Below, piece by piece: positions 1-6,569 of a DNA stretch of 11,383 nt. The position numbers were made by a program, and so were the translations under genes. Within the stretch, counting starts at the first letter, position 1, and each line of letters begins with the position of its first letter. Source of the DNA: DATBIO01 sp036556965 (GTDB lineage Bacteria > Acidobacteriota > Vicinamibacteria > Fen-336); contig DATBIO010000294.1 in NCBI GenBank assembly GCA_036556965.1, positions 1-11,383 of the forward strand. The letters are read 5' to 3'. The notes below the pieces were generated by a model, which saw only the letters and a list, made by a program, of their open reading frames with translations, did no database searches and had not been told where the DNA came from.

Positions 1-1
1 C

Positions 2-490
2 CACCAGGTGCAGTACCGCATCAAGTTCAACGCGCCCGTGAAGAAGCGCTTCCCCGTGGAGCCGCCCCTGGTCCTGGCCGAGAGCGCGACCAAGCTGGGC
101 GCGGGCGGCGGCGCGCCCGGCAAGGCCTACCTGGCCAGCGAGTGCACGCCGCTGCCCGTGAACCCGGACGACCCCAAGTCCGTGGAGGCCTTCCTGGAGA
201 AGGAGGGCAAGCTGCCCACGGACCAGGACCTCGCCGAGATGTCGAAGGAGGCGGGCAAGCCCGTCACGCGGGAGGACGCCATGAAGCTCTTCGCGGGGCT
301 GCTCGGCCTGGCCGCGGCCATGCGCCCCGCCGAGTGCAAGGTGCTCGGGGGCGCCCACGACGGCAAGCTGGCCATCCTCCAGGTCCAGGCGCAGATGATG
401 GGCTCGCTCTCGCGCGCCGACGCCTACCTCGTGAACCAGGGCGGGACCTGGAAGTTCAAGAAGCACGGCACCTGGCGCGAGGCCAAGTAG
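2..490 (+). CDS. C-terminal part of an unrecognised protein (5' end outside window)
   Basis: The frame is open from the left edge to the TAG at 488-490. A GTG at 8 could act as a start, but no ribosome binding site can be seen before it and the frame continues upstream (His-Gln before the GTG), so I treat the gene as truncated by the window edge. About 162 residues are visible. The composition is soluble and Lys/Glu/Ala/Gly-rich, with one short hydrophobic stretch (LFAGLLGLAAAM, near residues 93-104 counting from the GTG) and two cysteines. The C-terminal 45 residues alternate in a beta-like pattern and end in a G-x-W-K-F-K-K-H-G-T-W segment. That resembles the last strands of NTF2/DUF4878-like accessory domains, but the similarity is too weak to assign a family. 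It ends 51 bases before purL. That purL has its own promoter-like box argues against a shared function. The coding call is firm from codon bias; the function is unknown. Confidence 0.75.
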   Translation, partial: HQVQYRIKFNAPVKKRFPVEPPLVLAESATKLGAGGGAPGKAYLASECTPLPVNPDDPKSVEAFLEKEGKLPTDQDLAEMSKEAGKPVTREDAMKLFAGLLGLAAAMRPAECKVLGGAHDGKLAILQVQAQMMGSLSRADAYLVNQGGTWKFKKHGTWREAK

Positions 491-528
491 CGCCGCCCCG
501 CCCCGCGTCCCGCGCGCGGCAACCGCAC

Positions 529-541
529 TAGAATCGGGTCG
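529..541 (+). promoter_or_regulatory. TAGAAT -10-like box just upstream of purL (possible leaderless promoter)
   Basis: TAGAAT at 529-534 differs from the sigma-70 -10 consensus at one position and fits the TANNNT pattern known from leaderless genes in GC-rich bacteria. Only 7 bases (535-541) separate it from the purL ATG, so transcription would begin at or next to the start codon. There is no purine-rich Shine-Dalgarno sequence in 491-541 and no TTGACA-like -35 element about 17 bases upstream. The box stands out in an otherwise almost pure G/C spacer. This is inference from position and sequence only. Confidence 0.5.
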
Positions 542-2737
542 ATGGCCGCGACCCGGGAGCTGCTCGCCCAGCACAACCTCAGCGCGGACGAGTACCAGCG
601 CATCGTGGCCCGCCTGGGCCGCGAGCCCAACCTCACCGAGCTCGGCCTCTTCTCCGTGATGTGGTCCGAGCACTGCTCCTACAAGAGCAGCCGCGTGCAC
701 CTGCGCACGCTGCCCACCGCCTCCCCGCGCGTGCTGCAGGGGCCCGGCGAGAACGCGGGGGCGGTGGACATCGGCGACGGGCTGGCCGCCGTCTTCAAGA
801 TCGAGTCGCACAACCACCCGTCCTTCATCGAGCCCTACCAGGGCGCCGCCACCGGCGTGGGGGGCATCCTGCGCGACATCTTCACCATGGGCGCGCGCCC
901 GGTGGCGGTCATGAACAGCCTGCGCTTCGGGCCGCCCGACGACGCGCGGAGCCGCCGCATCCTGGCCGGGGTGGTGGCGGGCATCGGGGGCTACGGCAAC
1001 GCCTTCGGCTGTCCCACCGTGGGCGGCGAGGTGGCCTTCGACGACTGCTACCGCGAGAACCCGCTCGTGAACGCCTTCTGCCTCGGGCTCTGCCGGAAGG
1101 ACCAGATCTTCCTGGGGCGCGCGGCGGGGGTGGGCAACACCGTCTTCTACGTGGGGGCGCGCACGGGCCGGGACGGCATCCACGGCGCCACCATGGCCTC
1201 CGCGGAGTTCGGCGAGGGCAGCGAGGAGAAGCGGCCCACGGTGCAGGTGGGCGACCCCTTCATGGAGAAGGTGCTGCTGGAGGCCTGCCTGGAGGCCATG
1301 AAGACGGGAGCCGTGGTCGGCATCCAGGACATGGGGGCGGCCGGGCTCACCTGCTCCACCAGCGAGATGGGGGCGCGGGCGGGCACGGGCATCGTCATCG
1401 ACGTGGCCCGCGTGCCCAAGCGCGAGACGGGGATGTCGGCCTACGAGGTCATGCTCTCGGAGTCCCAGGAGCGGATGCTGCTCGTGGTGGAGAAGGGGCG
1501 CGAGGCCGAGGTGCAGCGCGTCTTCGAGAAGTGGGACCTGCACGCCGAGCCCATCGGCTCCGTCACCGGCGACGGGCGCCTGCGCGTGCTCGACGGCGGA
1601 GCGCCCGCGGCCGACGTACCCAACGCCGCCCTCACCGACGAGGCGCCCCTCTACGACCGGCCCTGGGTGGAGCCGCGCAACCCCGCGCGCGAGGAGGACG
1701 TGGCCGCCCTGGCCCTCCCCGGCGACCTCGGGGGGACGCTGCTGCGCCTGCTGGCCTCGCCCAACGTCGCCAACAAGCGCTGGGTCTACCGGCAGTACGA
1801 CAGCACGGTGCGCACCAACACCGTCACCGGTCCCGGCTCCGACGCGGCGGTGGTGCGGGTGAAGGGCACGCGCCGCGCGCTGGCCATGTCCCTCGACGGC
1901 AACGGGCGCTATTGCTGGCTCGACCCCTTCGAGGGAGCGAAGCTGGCGGTGGCGGAGGCGTGCCGCAACGTGGCGGCGGCGGGCGCGGTGCCCATCGGCG
2001 CCACCAACTGCCTCAACTTCGGCAACCCGGAGAAGCCGGAGGTGATGGGCCAGCTCGTGATGGCCATTCGCGGCATGGGCGAGGCCTGCCGCGCCCTGGA
2101 GGTCCCCATCACCGGCGGCAACGTGTCGCTCTACAACGAGACGGACGGCCGCGCCATCCACCCCACGCCCATCGTCGGGGTGGTGGGGCTGCTGGAGGAG
2201 GCGGAGCACGTGCTGCGCCGCTGGTTCGTGGCCGCGGGCGACGCCGTCTGCCTGCTCGGCGCCACCGCCGCCGACGTCGGCGGCAGCGAGTACCTCAAGG
2301 TCGTGCACGGGCGCGTGGCCGGACGTCCGCCCCGCCTGGACCTCGCCGCCGAGAAGCGGCTCCACGAGCTCATGGCGGAAGCGGCGCCGCGGCTGCGCTC
2401 GGCCCACGACCCCAGCGACGGCGGCCTGGCCGTGGCCCTGGCCGAGTGCTGCTTCGCGGGGGAAGAGCCGGGCCTGGGCGCGCGCCTCGACCTCGGCGAT
2501 GTGGAGGGCGCGCTCCTCTTCGCGGAGTCGCCCTCGCGCATGGTGGTGAGCACGCGCGAGCCGGAGTGGCTGGAGGAGAGGGCGCGGGCGCGCGGCGTGC
2601 CTTTCCGACGCCTGGGAACGGTGGGCGGCGCGCGGCTGACCCTGGCGGGGAAGGGGCGGACGATGGTGGACCTGGAGGTGGCGGAGATGCTGCGCGCGTG
2701 GATGAGCCTGGAGGCACTCCTCGAGGGAAGGCAATGA
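542..2737 (+). CDS. purL: Phosphoribosylformylglycinamidine synthase subunit PurL (short type)
   Basis: This is the synthetase subunit of the fourth step of de novo purine synthesis. It makes FGAM from FGAR and ATP in the cytoplasm, using ammonia delivered by PurQ. It has 731 residues, the usual length of the short PurL that works with separate PurS and PurQ (the fused enzyme is about 1300). Motifs seen: the N-terminal WSEHCSYKSS signature at 41-50 (His44 being the conserved active-site histidine), ESHNHPS at 88-94, the QGAATGVGG glycine loop at 100-108, GGNVSLYNE at 525-533 and DPSDGGLA at 623-630. Together these cover both halves of the duplicated AIR-synthase-like fold. The ATG at 542 gives a normal N-terminus, and no Shine-Dalgarno precedes it (see the TAGAAT box). 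Its TGA overlaps the next ATG by 4 bases. No purS, purQ or other pur gene lies in the window, so its partners must be encoded elsewhere. Confidence 0.98.
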   Translation: MAATRELLAQHNLSADEYQRIVARLGREPNLTELGLFSVMWSEHCSYKSSRVHLRTLPTASPRVLQGPGENAGAVDIGDGLAAVFKIESHNHPSFIEPYQGAATGVGGILRDIFTMGARPVAVMNSLRFGPPDDARSRRILAGVVAGIGGYGNAFGCPTVGGEVAFDDCYRENPLVNAFCLGLCRKDQIFLGRAAGVGNTVFYVGARTGRDGIHGATMASAEFGEGSEEKRPTVQVGDPFMEKVLLEACLEAMKTGAVVGIQDMGAAGLTCSTSEMGARAGTGIVIDVARVPKRETGMSAYEVMLSESQERMLLVVEKGREAEVQRVFEKWDLHAEPIGSVTGDGRLRVLDGGAPAADVPNAALTDEAPLYDRPWVEPRNPAREEDVAALALPGDLGGTLLRLLASPNVANKRWVYRQYDSTVRTNTVTGPGSDAAVVRVKGTRRALAMSLDGNGRYCWLDPFEGAKLAVAEACRNVAAAGAVPIGATNCLNFGNPEKPEVMGQLVMAIRGMGEACRALEVPITGGNVSLYNETDGRAIHPTPIVGVVGLLEEAEHVLRRWFVAAGDAVCLLGATAADVGGSEYLKVVHGRVAGRPPRLDLAAEKRLHELMAEAAPRLRSAHDPSDGGLAVALAECCFAGEEPGLGARLDLGDVEGALLFAESPSRMVVSTREPEWLEERARARGVPFRRLGTVGGARLTLAGKGRTMVDLEVAEMLRAWMSLEALLEGRQ

Positions 2738-3441
2738 GCGGGCGCGCGCTGGCCCTCGCCGCGGTGGCGGTGGCGGGGACGTCGCTGGTCGTGCTCCTGG
2801 CCGCCGGCCCCGGCACCCGCCTGGGCGTGTGGCACTTCCGGACGGGGCTGACGTTGCTGCGCTGGGTCGCCTACCTGGCCATCGCCGGCGCCCTCGTGAG
2901 CATCGCGGCCCTGGTGCGCGGGGGAGCGCGCCCCCTGGCCGGCGCCGCCCTGGCGGGCTCGCTGGCCGCCCTCGCCGTGCCGCTGGGCTTCATGCAGAAG
3001 GTGCACGCCCTGCCCCTGATCCACGACATCACCACGGACACCGAGGACCCGCCGCGCTTCGTGGCCATAGCGCCGCTCCGGCGCGACGCGCCGAACCCCG
3101 TCGAGCACCCCGGCCCCGAGGTGGCCGCGCAGCAGCGCAAGGGCTACCCCGACCTGGGCCCGATCACCCTGCCCGCGCCGCCGGCCGAGGTGGTGGCGCG
3201 CGCGCGCCAGGTGGCGCAGGACCTGGGCTGGGAGGTGGTGGAGGCGGACCCCGCGGGGGGACGGCTGGAGGCCACGGACACCACGACGTGGTTCGGGTTC
3301 AAGGACGACGTGGTGGTGCGGGTGCGGCCGGAGGGTGCGGGCAGCCGGGTGGACGTGCGCTCGAAGAGCCGCGTGGGCCGCAGCGACGTGGGGGCCAACG
3401 CGGCACGCATCCGGAGGTTCCTGGAGCGGCTGCGCTCGTGA
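2734..3441 (+). CDS. Membrane protein with C-terminal DUF1499 domain
   Basis: 235 residues starting at the ATG inside the purL stop (ATGA), so translation is probably coupled. The N-terminal third has three hydrophobic helices (about 5-24, 39-61 and 67-87), joined by short Arg/Gly-rich loops. From about residue 95 the protein is soluble and matches DUF1499: an IHDITTD segment at 96-102, a YPD turn at 138-140, TDTTTWFGFKDDVVVRV at 181-197 and RSKSRVGRSDVGANAARI at 209-226, followed by a closing helix. This helices-plus-DUF1499 arrangement is a known layout for the family, whose biochemical role is not established; an envelope location is likely. It overlaps the downstream peptidase start by 4 bases (GTGA). 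The larger open frame that runs upstream through purL in this phase is a shadow, because the purL frame there is clearly the coding one. Confidence 0.9.
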   Translation: MSGRALALAAVAVAGTSLVVLLAAGPGTRLGVWHFRTGLTLLRWVAYLAIAGALVSIAALVRGGARPLAGAALAGSLAALAVPLGFMQKVHALPLIHDITTDTEDPPRFVAIAPLRRDAPNPVEHPGPEVAAQQRKGYPDLGPITLPAPPAEVVARARQVAQDLGWEVVEADPAGGRLEATDTTTWFGFKDDVVVRVRPEGAGSRVDVRSKSRVGRSDVGANAARIRRFLERLRS

Positions 3442-4943
3442 CCGCGCTCGGCGCCGTCCTCCTCGCCGCCGCCGCCGCTACCCCGCTGCGCGACCAGGTC
3501 CGCGCCTGGCGCACCGCCCACGAGCTGGCCATCGTGCGCGAGCTGGCCACGCTGGTCGCCATCCCCAACCTGGCCACGGACGCCGCCAACATCCGGCGCA
3601 ACGGCGATCACCTCGTCGGCCTGCTGCAGCGCCGCGGCTTCCAGGCGCGCCTCCTGGACGGGGCGGGCGGGCCGGCGCCGGTCTACGGCGAGCGGCGGGC
3701 GCCGGGGGCCCGGCGCACGCTGCTCTTCTACATGCACTACGACGGGCAGCCCGTGGACGAGAGCCGCTGGCAGGGCAGCCCGTGGACGCCGCTGCTGCGC
3801 GACAAGGCGCTGGAGGACGGGGGGCGCGAGATCGCGGTGGCCGCGCCCTTCCCGCCCGAGGCGCGCCTGTACGCCCGCTCGGCGAGCGACGACAAGGGGC
3901 CCATCGTCGCCCTTCTGGCCGCCCTCGACGCCCTCGACGCGGCCAGGGTGCCGCTCTCCGTCAACGTGAAGGTGTTCCTGGAGGGCGAGGAGGAGGCGGG
4001 CTCGCCGCACGTGGAGCCGGTGCTCAAGGCGCACAGGGAGCTCCTGCAGGCCGACGCCTGGGCGCTCTGCGACGGGCCCGTGCACCAGACGCGCCGGCCT
4101 CAGGTCTTCTTCGGGGCGCGCGGCACCACGGACCTGGAGATCACGCTCTACGGCCCGGCGCGCGCGCTCCACAGCGGCCACTACGGCAACTGGGCGCCGA
4201 ACCCCGCCGTCGAGCTGGCGCACTTGCTGGGCGCCCTGCGCGACCGCGACGGGCGCATCCTCGTGCCCGGCTTCTACGACGACGTGCGCGAGCCCACGGC
4301 CAGCGAGCGCGCGGCGCTGGCCGAGGTCCCCGACGTGGACGCGGACCTGCGCGCGGTCCTGGCCCTGGGAGCCACGGAGGCGGGCGGCGCGCGCCTGGTG
4401 GAGCGGCTGATGCTGCCGGCGCTCAACGTCCGCGGCGTCTCCGCCGGACGCGTGGGGGCGGGCGCGGCCAACGCCATCCCCACCGAGGCCCGGGCCTCCA
4501 TCGACTTCCGCCTGGTGCCGGAGCAGACGCCCGCGAAGCTACGCCAGGGCGTGGAGGCGCACCTGCGCGGTCTCGGCTACGCGGTCGTCCACGACGAGCC
4601 CGCGCCCGACTTCCGGCGCGCGCACCCGCGCGTGGTGAGGCTGGAGTGGGGCCACGGCTATCCCGCCGCGCGCACGCCCATGGACCTGCCCGCGGCCCGC
4701 GCCCTGGTGGCGGCGATGCAGGAGGTCACGGGCCCGCTCATCCGGCTGCCCACGCTCGGGGGCAGCGTGCCCATGCGGGTGTTCGCCGAGGTGACGGGGA
4801 GCCCCGTGGTGGGGGTGCCCATCGTGAACCACGACAACAACCAGCACGCGGCCAACGAGAACCTGCGCCTGCAGAACCTGTGGGACGGCATCGAGGTCTT
4901 CGCGTCCCTGGTGGCGCGCGCGGGCGCGCTCTGGCCCGAGTGA
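3438..4943 (+). CDS. M20-family metallopeptidase (dipeptidase/carboxypeptidase-like), probably exported
   Basis: 501 residues from a GTG that overlaps the preceding TGA. It is a di-zinc hydrolase of the M20/M25/M40 family, cutting peptides or acyl-amino acids. Metal and catalytic residues are all in place: His100 and Asp102 in MHYDGQP, Asp151/Asp152 in SASDDKGP (bridging aspartate), Glu184-Glu185 in FLEGEEEAGS (general base and ligand), Asp212 in CDGPVH, and His470 in NNQHAANE. The dimerisation (lid) domain lies roughly at 222-400 and includes the conserved histidines of LHSGHYGNW (His245, His248). Length and motif spelling (MHYDGQP, SDDKGP) resemble CNDP/PepV-like dipeptidases more than DapE or ArgE, but the substrate cannot be read from the sequence. 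Residues 2-15 are hydrophobic and Ala-rich, as in a signal peptide, but lack the usual positive N-terminus, so export is likely but unproven. It is the last gene of the purL operon. Confidence 0.93.
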   Translation: MTALGAVLLAAAAATPLRDQVRAWRTAHELAIVRELATLVAIPNLATDAANIRRNGDHLVGLLQRRGFQARLLDGAGGPAPVYGERRAPGARRTLLFYMHYDGQPVDESRWQGSPWTPLLRDKALEDGGREIAVAAPFPPEARLYARSASDDKGPIVALLAALDALDAARVPLSVNVKVFLEGEEEAGSPHVEPVLKAHRELLQADAWALCDGPVHQTRRPQVFFGARGTTDLEITLYGPARALHSGHYGNWAPNPAVELAHLLGALRDRDGRILVPGFYDDVREPTASERAALAEVPDVDADLRAVLALGATEAGGARLVERLMLPALNVRGVSAGRVGAGAANAIPTEARASIDFRLVPEQTPAKLRQGVEAHLRGLGYAVVHDEPAPDFRRAHPRVVRLEWGHGYPAARTPMDLPAARALVAAMQEVTGPLIRLPTLGGSVPMRVFAEVTGSPVVGVPIVNHDNNQHAANENLRLQNLWDGIEVFASLVARAGALWPE

Positions 4944-4958
4944 GCGCCTAGCGCTTGC
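4940..4958 (+). terminator. Small hairpin across the abutting stop codons (weak terminator candidate)
   Basis: In + strand RNA, 4940-4947 can pair with 4951-4958 around a 3-base loop (CTA): eight pairs, two of them G-U. The core AGCGC/GCGCT is perfect. It covers the TGA of the peptidase gene and the stop codon of the convergent small gene, whose 3' ends lie only 4 bases apart. No T-run follows, and on the opposite strand two pairs become mismatches. It may mark the end of the + operon, but a chance match in GC-rich DNA is possible. Confidence 0.25.
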
Positions 4959-5124
4959 GTCGGCGCCGCGGCGGGCCGGGCTTGGCCGCCCGCCTGCGGT
5001 CGCGCGCGTCCACGTCCTCTTCCAGGCGCTTCTTCTTCTCGACCTCGGGCACCACCGCCTCGCCCTGCCGGCCACGCCCCGCCACCTTGTAGTGGTCGGG
5101 GTTGACGTTGCTCTTGCTGCTCAT
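4948..5124 (-). CDS. Small, highly charged conserved-looking protein (58 aa)
   Basis: A short gene read from the ATG at 5124-5122 to the TAG at 4950-4948. The start is supported by GGAG at 5135-5132 (7 bases upstream) and by a 4-base ATGA overlap with the stop of the upstream eRF1-like gene, which suggests translational coupling. The product begins MSSKSNVNPDHYKVAGRGRQ, continues with a Glu/Lys/Asp/Arg-rich middle (EVEKKKRLEEDVDARDRRR) and ends in a strongly basic tail (PRRRRKR). It has no cysteines, no hydrophobic core and no membrane segment, so it is probably disordered or folds on a partner. I recall the VNPDHYKVAGR start from small bacterial hypothetical proteins but know no function for it. 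The basic tail would suit binding to RNA or the ribosome; this is inference. Codon use and the tight packing argue that it is real. Confidence 0.8.
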   Translation of the reverse strand: MSSKSNVNPDHYKVAGRGRQGEAVVPEVEKKKRLEEDVDARDRRRAAKPGPPRRRRKR

Positions 5125-6272
5125 GCCTGGGCTCCGTTCCGTAGGCGATAACGCAGGGCCGCGGCCACGCCGCCCACCGACTCGAGCAGCGCGGCGTCCT
5201 CCACGAAGGCGACGCGCGCGCCGGTCTGCCGGGCCCTGGTCACGAGGCGGTCCGACACCTCGGCCGGGTCCCCGGCCTCCGAGGGCTCCGGCCGCGCGTC
5301 CGGTGGCCCGGAGCCCTCGTCGTCGTCCACCACGCGCACGGCTCTGGGGTCGGCCGCCAGCAGCAGCTCGTGCACCTGTCCGCGCTCCAGGGCCGCCTCC
5401 GTCTCGCGCAGGCCGGCCACGGCCAGGCCGCCCGCGCGGTACTCGTCGAGGAGCTGCGCTGCGCGCTCGGCCTCGGTCCCCGCCTCGTGCCGCCGCAGCG
5501 CTTCGAGCGTCGCCTCCAGGACCTCGCGCTCGGGCGCCTTGCGGTCGAGGCGCACGACGTCCACCACGCGGGTGGCCAGGGCCTCGGGGAGCAGGTCGCG
5601 CAGGAGGGGCACCACGACCTCGTCGCCGGCCAGGACCACGTGGGGGATGCCCTCCTCGCGCACCGTGCGCTCCAGAGCGTCCACCACGTCCCTCACGTGC
5701 TGGCGGTGCTGGTCGTCGACGTGCCGCTGGTAGCGCATCTGGGACCAGCCGCCCACCTCGGAGCGAGTGACCTTGGGGCTCGCCACCGTGCGCTCGCTCA
5801 GGCGGGCCCCGAGGCCGAAGACGAAGATCCGGGCCTGGTTGGTGTCGGTGACCACGGCGGCGTAGATCGGGTACCGGTCCAGGAGCCGGGCCAGGGGGTA
5901 GATGTGCGGTGTGGCGGCGACGTGCAGCCGGCTCTCCTCGATGGGGGCCTCGAGCTGGACGGCCTCGAACAGGCCGGAGGCCTCGGCGGCGAAGACGGCG
6001 ACGGCGTTGGCCGCGGGGTCCAGCTCGTCCCTCAGGTAGGCGCGCACGTTCTCGGCGTCCCGCTCGAAGCTCGCGCGCTCCGGCGAGCGCGGGGGGTAGC
6101 TCTCCCCCCGCTGCTTCAGCGCCTTGCGGACGAAGGCTCCATGGTGGTCGCGGCCGCGGGCGTCGGGCCGGGCGTCGAGGTACAGGCTGAGCACGGGAAG
6201 GGCGGACGGTGCCGTCTCGGCCAGCCGATCGACGAGCGCTTCGAGGGACGCGGGTACCGCGATGCGAGCCAC
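5121..6272 (-). CDS. Bacterial eRF1-like protein (baeRF / Vms1-VLRF1-type)
   Basis: 383 residues from the GTG at 6272, chosen because AGGAGGT sits 6 bases before it; the GTG at 6293 lies upstream of that site and would add only seven residues. The fold resembles archaeal/eukaryotic release factor domains. An N-terminal domain contains VLSLYLDARPD (about 27-37). A middle domain has AAVVTDTNQARIFVFGLG (138-155), then a loop GGWSQMRYQRH (174-184) at the place where eRF1 has GGQ. G175-W-S-Q178 fits the GxxQ motif of Vms1/ANKZF1 peptidyl-tRNA hydrolases, making Gln178 the likely catalytic residue. The C-terminal domain is eRF1 domain-3-like and ends with GARVAFVED and GGVAAALRYRL, with an acidic, Pro-rich insertion near 316-336 (VDDDEGSGPPDARPEP). 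The family is predicted to act on peptidyl-tRNA or in ribosome rescue and quality control; the bacterial members are little studied. Its stop overlaps the start of the 58-aa gene. Exact subfamily is uncertain. Confidence 0.85.
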   Translation of the reverse strand: MARIAVPASLEALVDRLAETAPSALPVLSLYLDARPDARGRDHHGAFVRKALKQRGESYPPRSPERASFERDAENVRAYLRDELDPAANAVAVFAAEASGLFEAVQLEAPIEESRLHVAATPHIYPLARLLDRYPIYAAVVTDTNQARIFVFGLGARLSERTVASPKVTRSEVGGWSQMRYQRHVDDQHRQHVRDVVDALERTVREEGIPHVVLAGDEVVVPLLRDLLPEALATRVVDVVRLDRKAPEREVLEATLEALRRHEAGTEAERAAQLLDEYRAGGLAVAGLRETEAALERGQVHELLLAADPRAVRVVDDDEGSGPPDARPEPSEAGDPAEVSDRLVTRARQTGARVAFVEDAALLESVGGVAAALRYRLRNGAQA

Positions 6273-6278
6273 GGGCGG

Positions 6279-6285
6279 ACCTCCT
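6279..6285 (-). promoter_or_regulatory. Strong Shine-Dalgarno site fixing the eRF1-like gene start
   Basis: Read on the - strand, AGGAGGT occupies 6285-6279, followed by six bases and then GTG at 6272. It is a full match to the anti-Shine-Dalgarno core at ideal spacing. It lies downstream of the alternative GTG at 6293, so that longer start is unlikely. A TAGAGT box at 6297-6292 just upstream fits the TANNNT -10 pattern; if used, it would leave a leader only slightly longer than the ribosome site. No convincing -35 accompanies it. Confidence 0.75.
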
Positions 6286-6307
6286 GGGAACACTCTATCG
6301 GTCCCCG

Positions 6308-6349
6308 GAGAGGCGGAGCGATCGAGCGTCGAGAAAGCGCTCCGCTCTC
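6308..6349. repeat. Imperfect inverted repeat in the intergenic region
   Basis: Arm 6308-6320 pairs with 6338-6349: seven bases CGGAGCG/CGCTCCG, one bulged G (6313), then five more pairs GAGAG/CTCTC. The gap between arms is 17 bases and itself contains a TCGA-rich palindrome. It lies 36 bases upstream of the eRF1-like start (- strand) and about 300 bases upstream of the receptor start. It could be a protein-binding dyad or an RNA leader hairpin of the - strand gene; no regulator is identified. Confidence 0.35.
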
Positions 6350-6496
6350 AAGGGCGCCAGAGTCCATGCCGTCGATACACGCTTTCGTAGCGCAAATCCA
6401 AGGCCGTGGATCGTCGCGCTGCCGAACGCCTTTTGTCATAGCGGAAGTTCGCGTCCACGCGACGCTTTTCCCTGGCAAGCGAGATCGCGGCTCGAG

Positions 6497-6512
6497 GGGA
6501 ACGCCACTTGCA
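6497..6512 (+). promoter_or_regulatory. Sigma-54-like promoter element upstream of the TonB receptor
   Basis: GGGAACG, four bases, then TTGCA matches the sigma-54 consensus TGGCACG-N4-TTGCA at 10 of 12 positions. The required GG (6498-6499) and GC (6510-6511) doublets have the exact 10-base spacing. The two mismatches are the first T (here G) and the C after GG (here A). Predicted transcription start is about 12 bases past the GC doublet, near 6523, giving a leader of about 130 bases before the ATG at 6654. No enhancer-binding protein gene is in the window. This rests on pattern matching alone, and one such match could arise by chance. Confidence 0.4.
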
Positions 6513-6569
6513 CGCACCGGGGCATTCGACCCACTTCCCGCGAGCCGCAGCGCCATTCGGCCGCTGCTT

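Noticed and set aside
661..2733. A long open frame upstream of and in phase with the DUF1499 gene, overlapping purL
   Set aside because: The translation is Arg/Gly/Ala low-complexity sequence and the purL frame carries all known motifs. The real gene in this phase begins at the ATG at 2734.
3144..4223. Open frame of 359 codons antisense to the DUF1499 and peptidase genes
   Set aside because: Arg/Ala/Val-rich shadow of two well-supported + strand genes; no recognisable domain or start signal.
6273..6293. Alternative GTG start at 6293 for the eRF1-like gene
   Set aside because: The strong AGGAGGT site lies inside this extension and is ideally spaced for the GTG at 6272.
6372..6401. TTGGAT-N18-TATCGA as a sigma-70 promoter for the eRF1-like gene
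   Set aside because: Each hexamer matches only about half of the consensus, which is near chance; mentioned only under the intergenic entry.
6451..6469. 5-bp hairpin GCGTC/GACGC followed by TTTT as an intrinsic terminator
   Set aside because: The stem is too short and it sits upstream of the predicted receptor transcript start with no + strand gene ending nearby.
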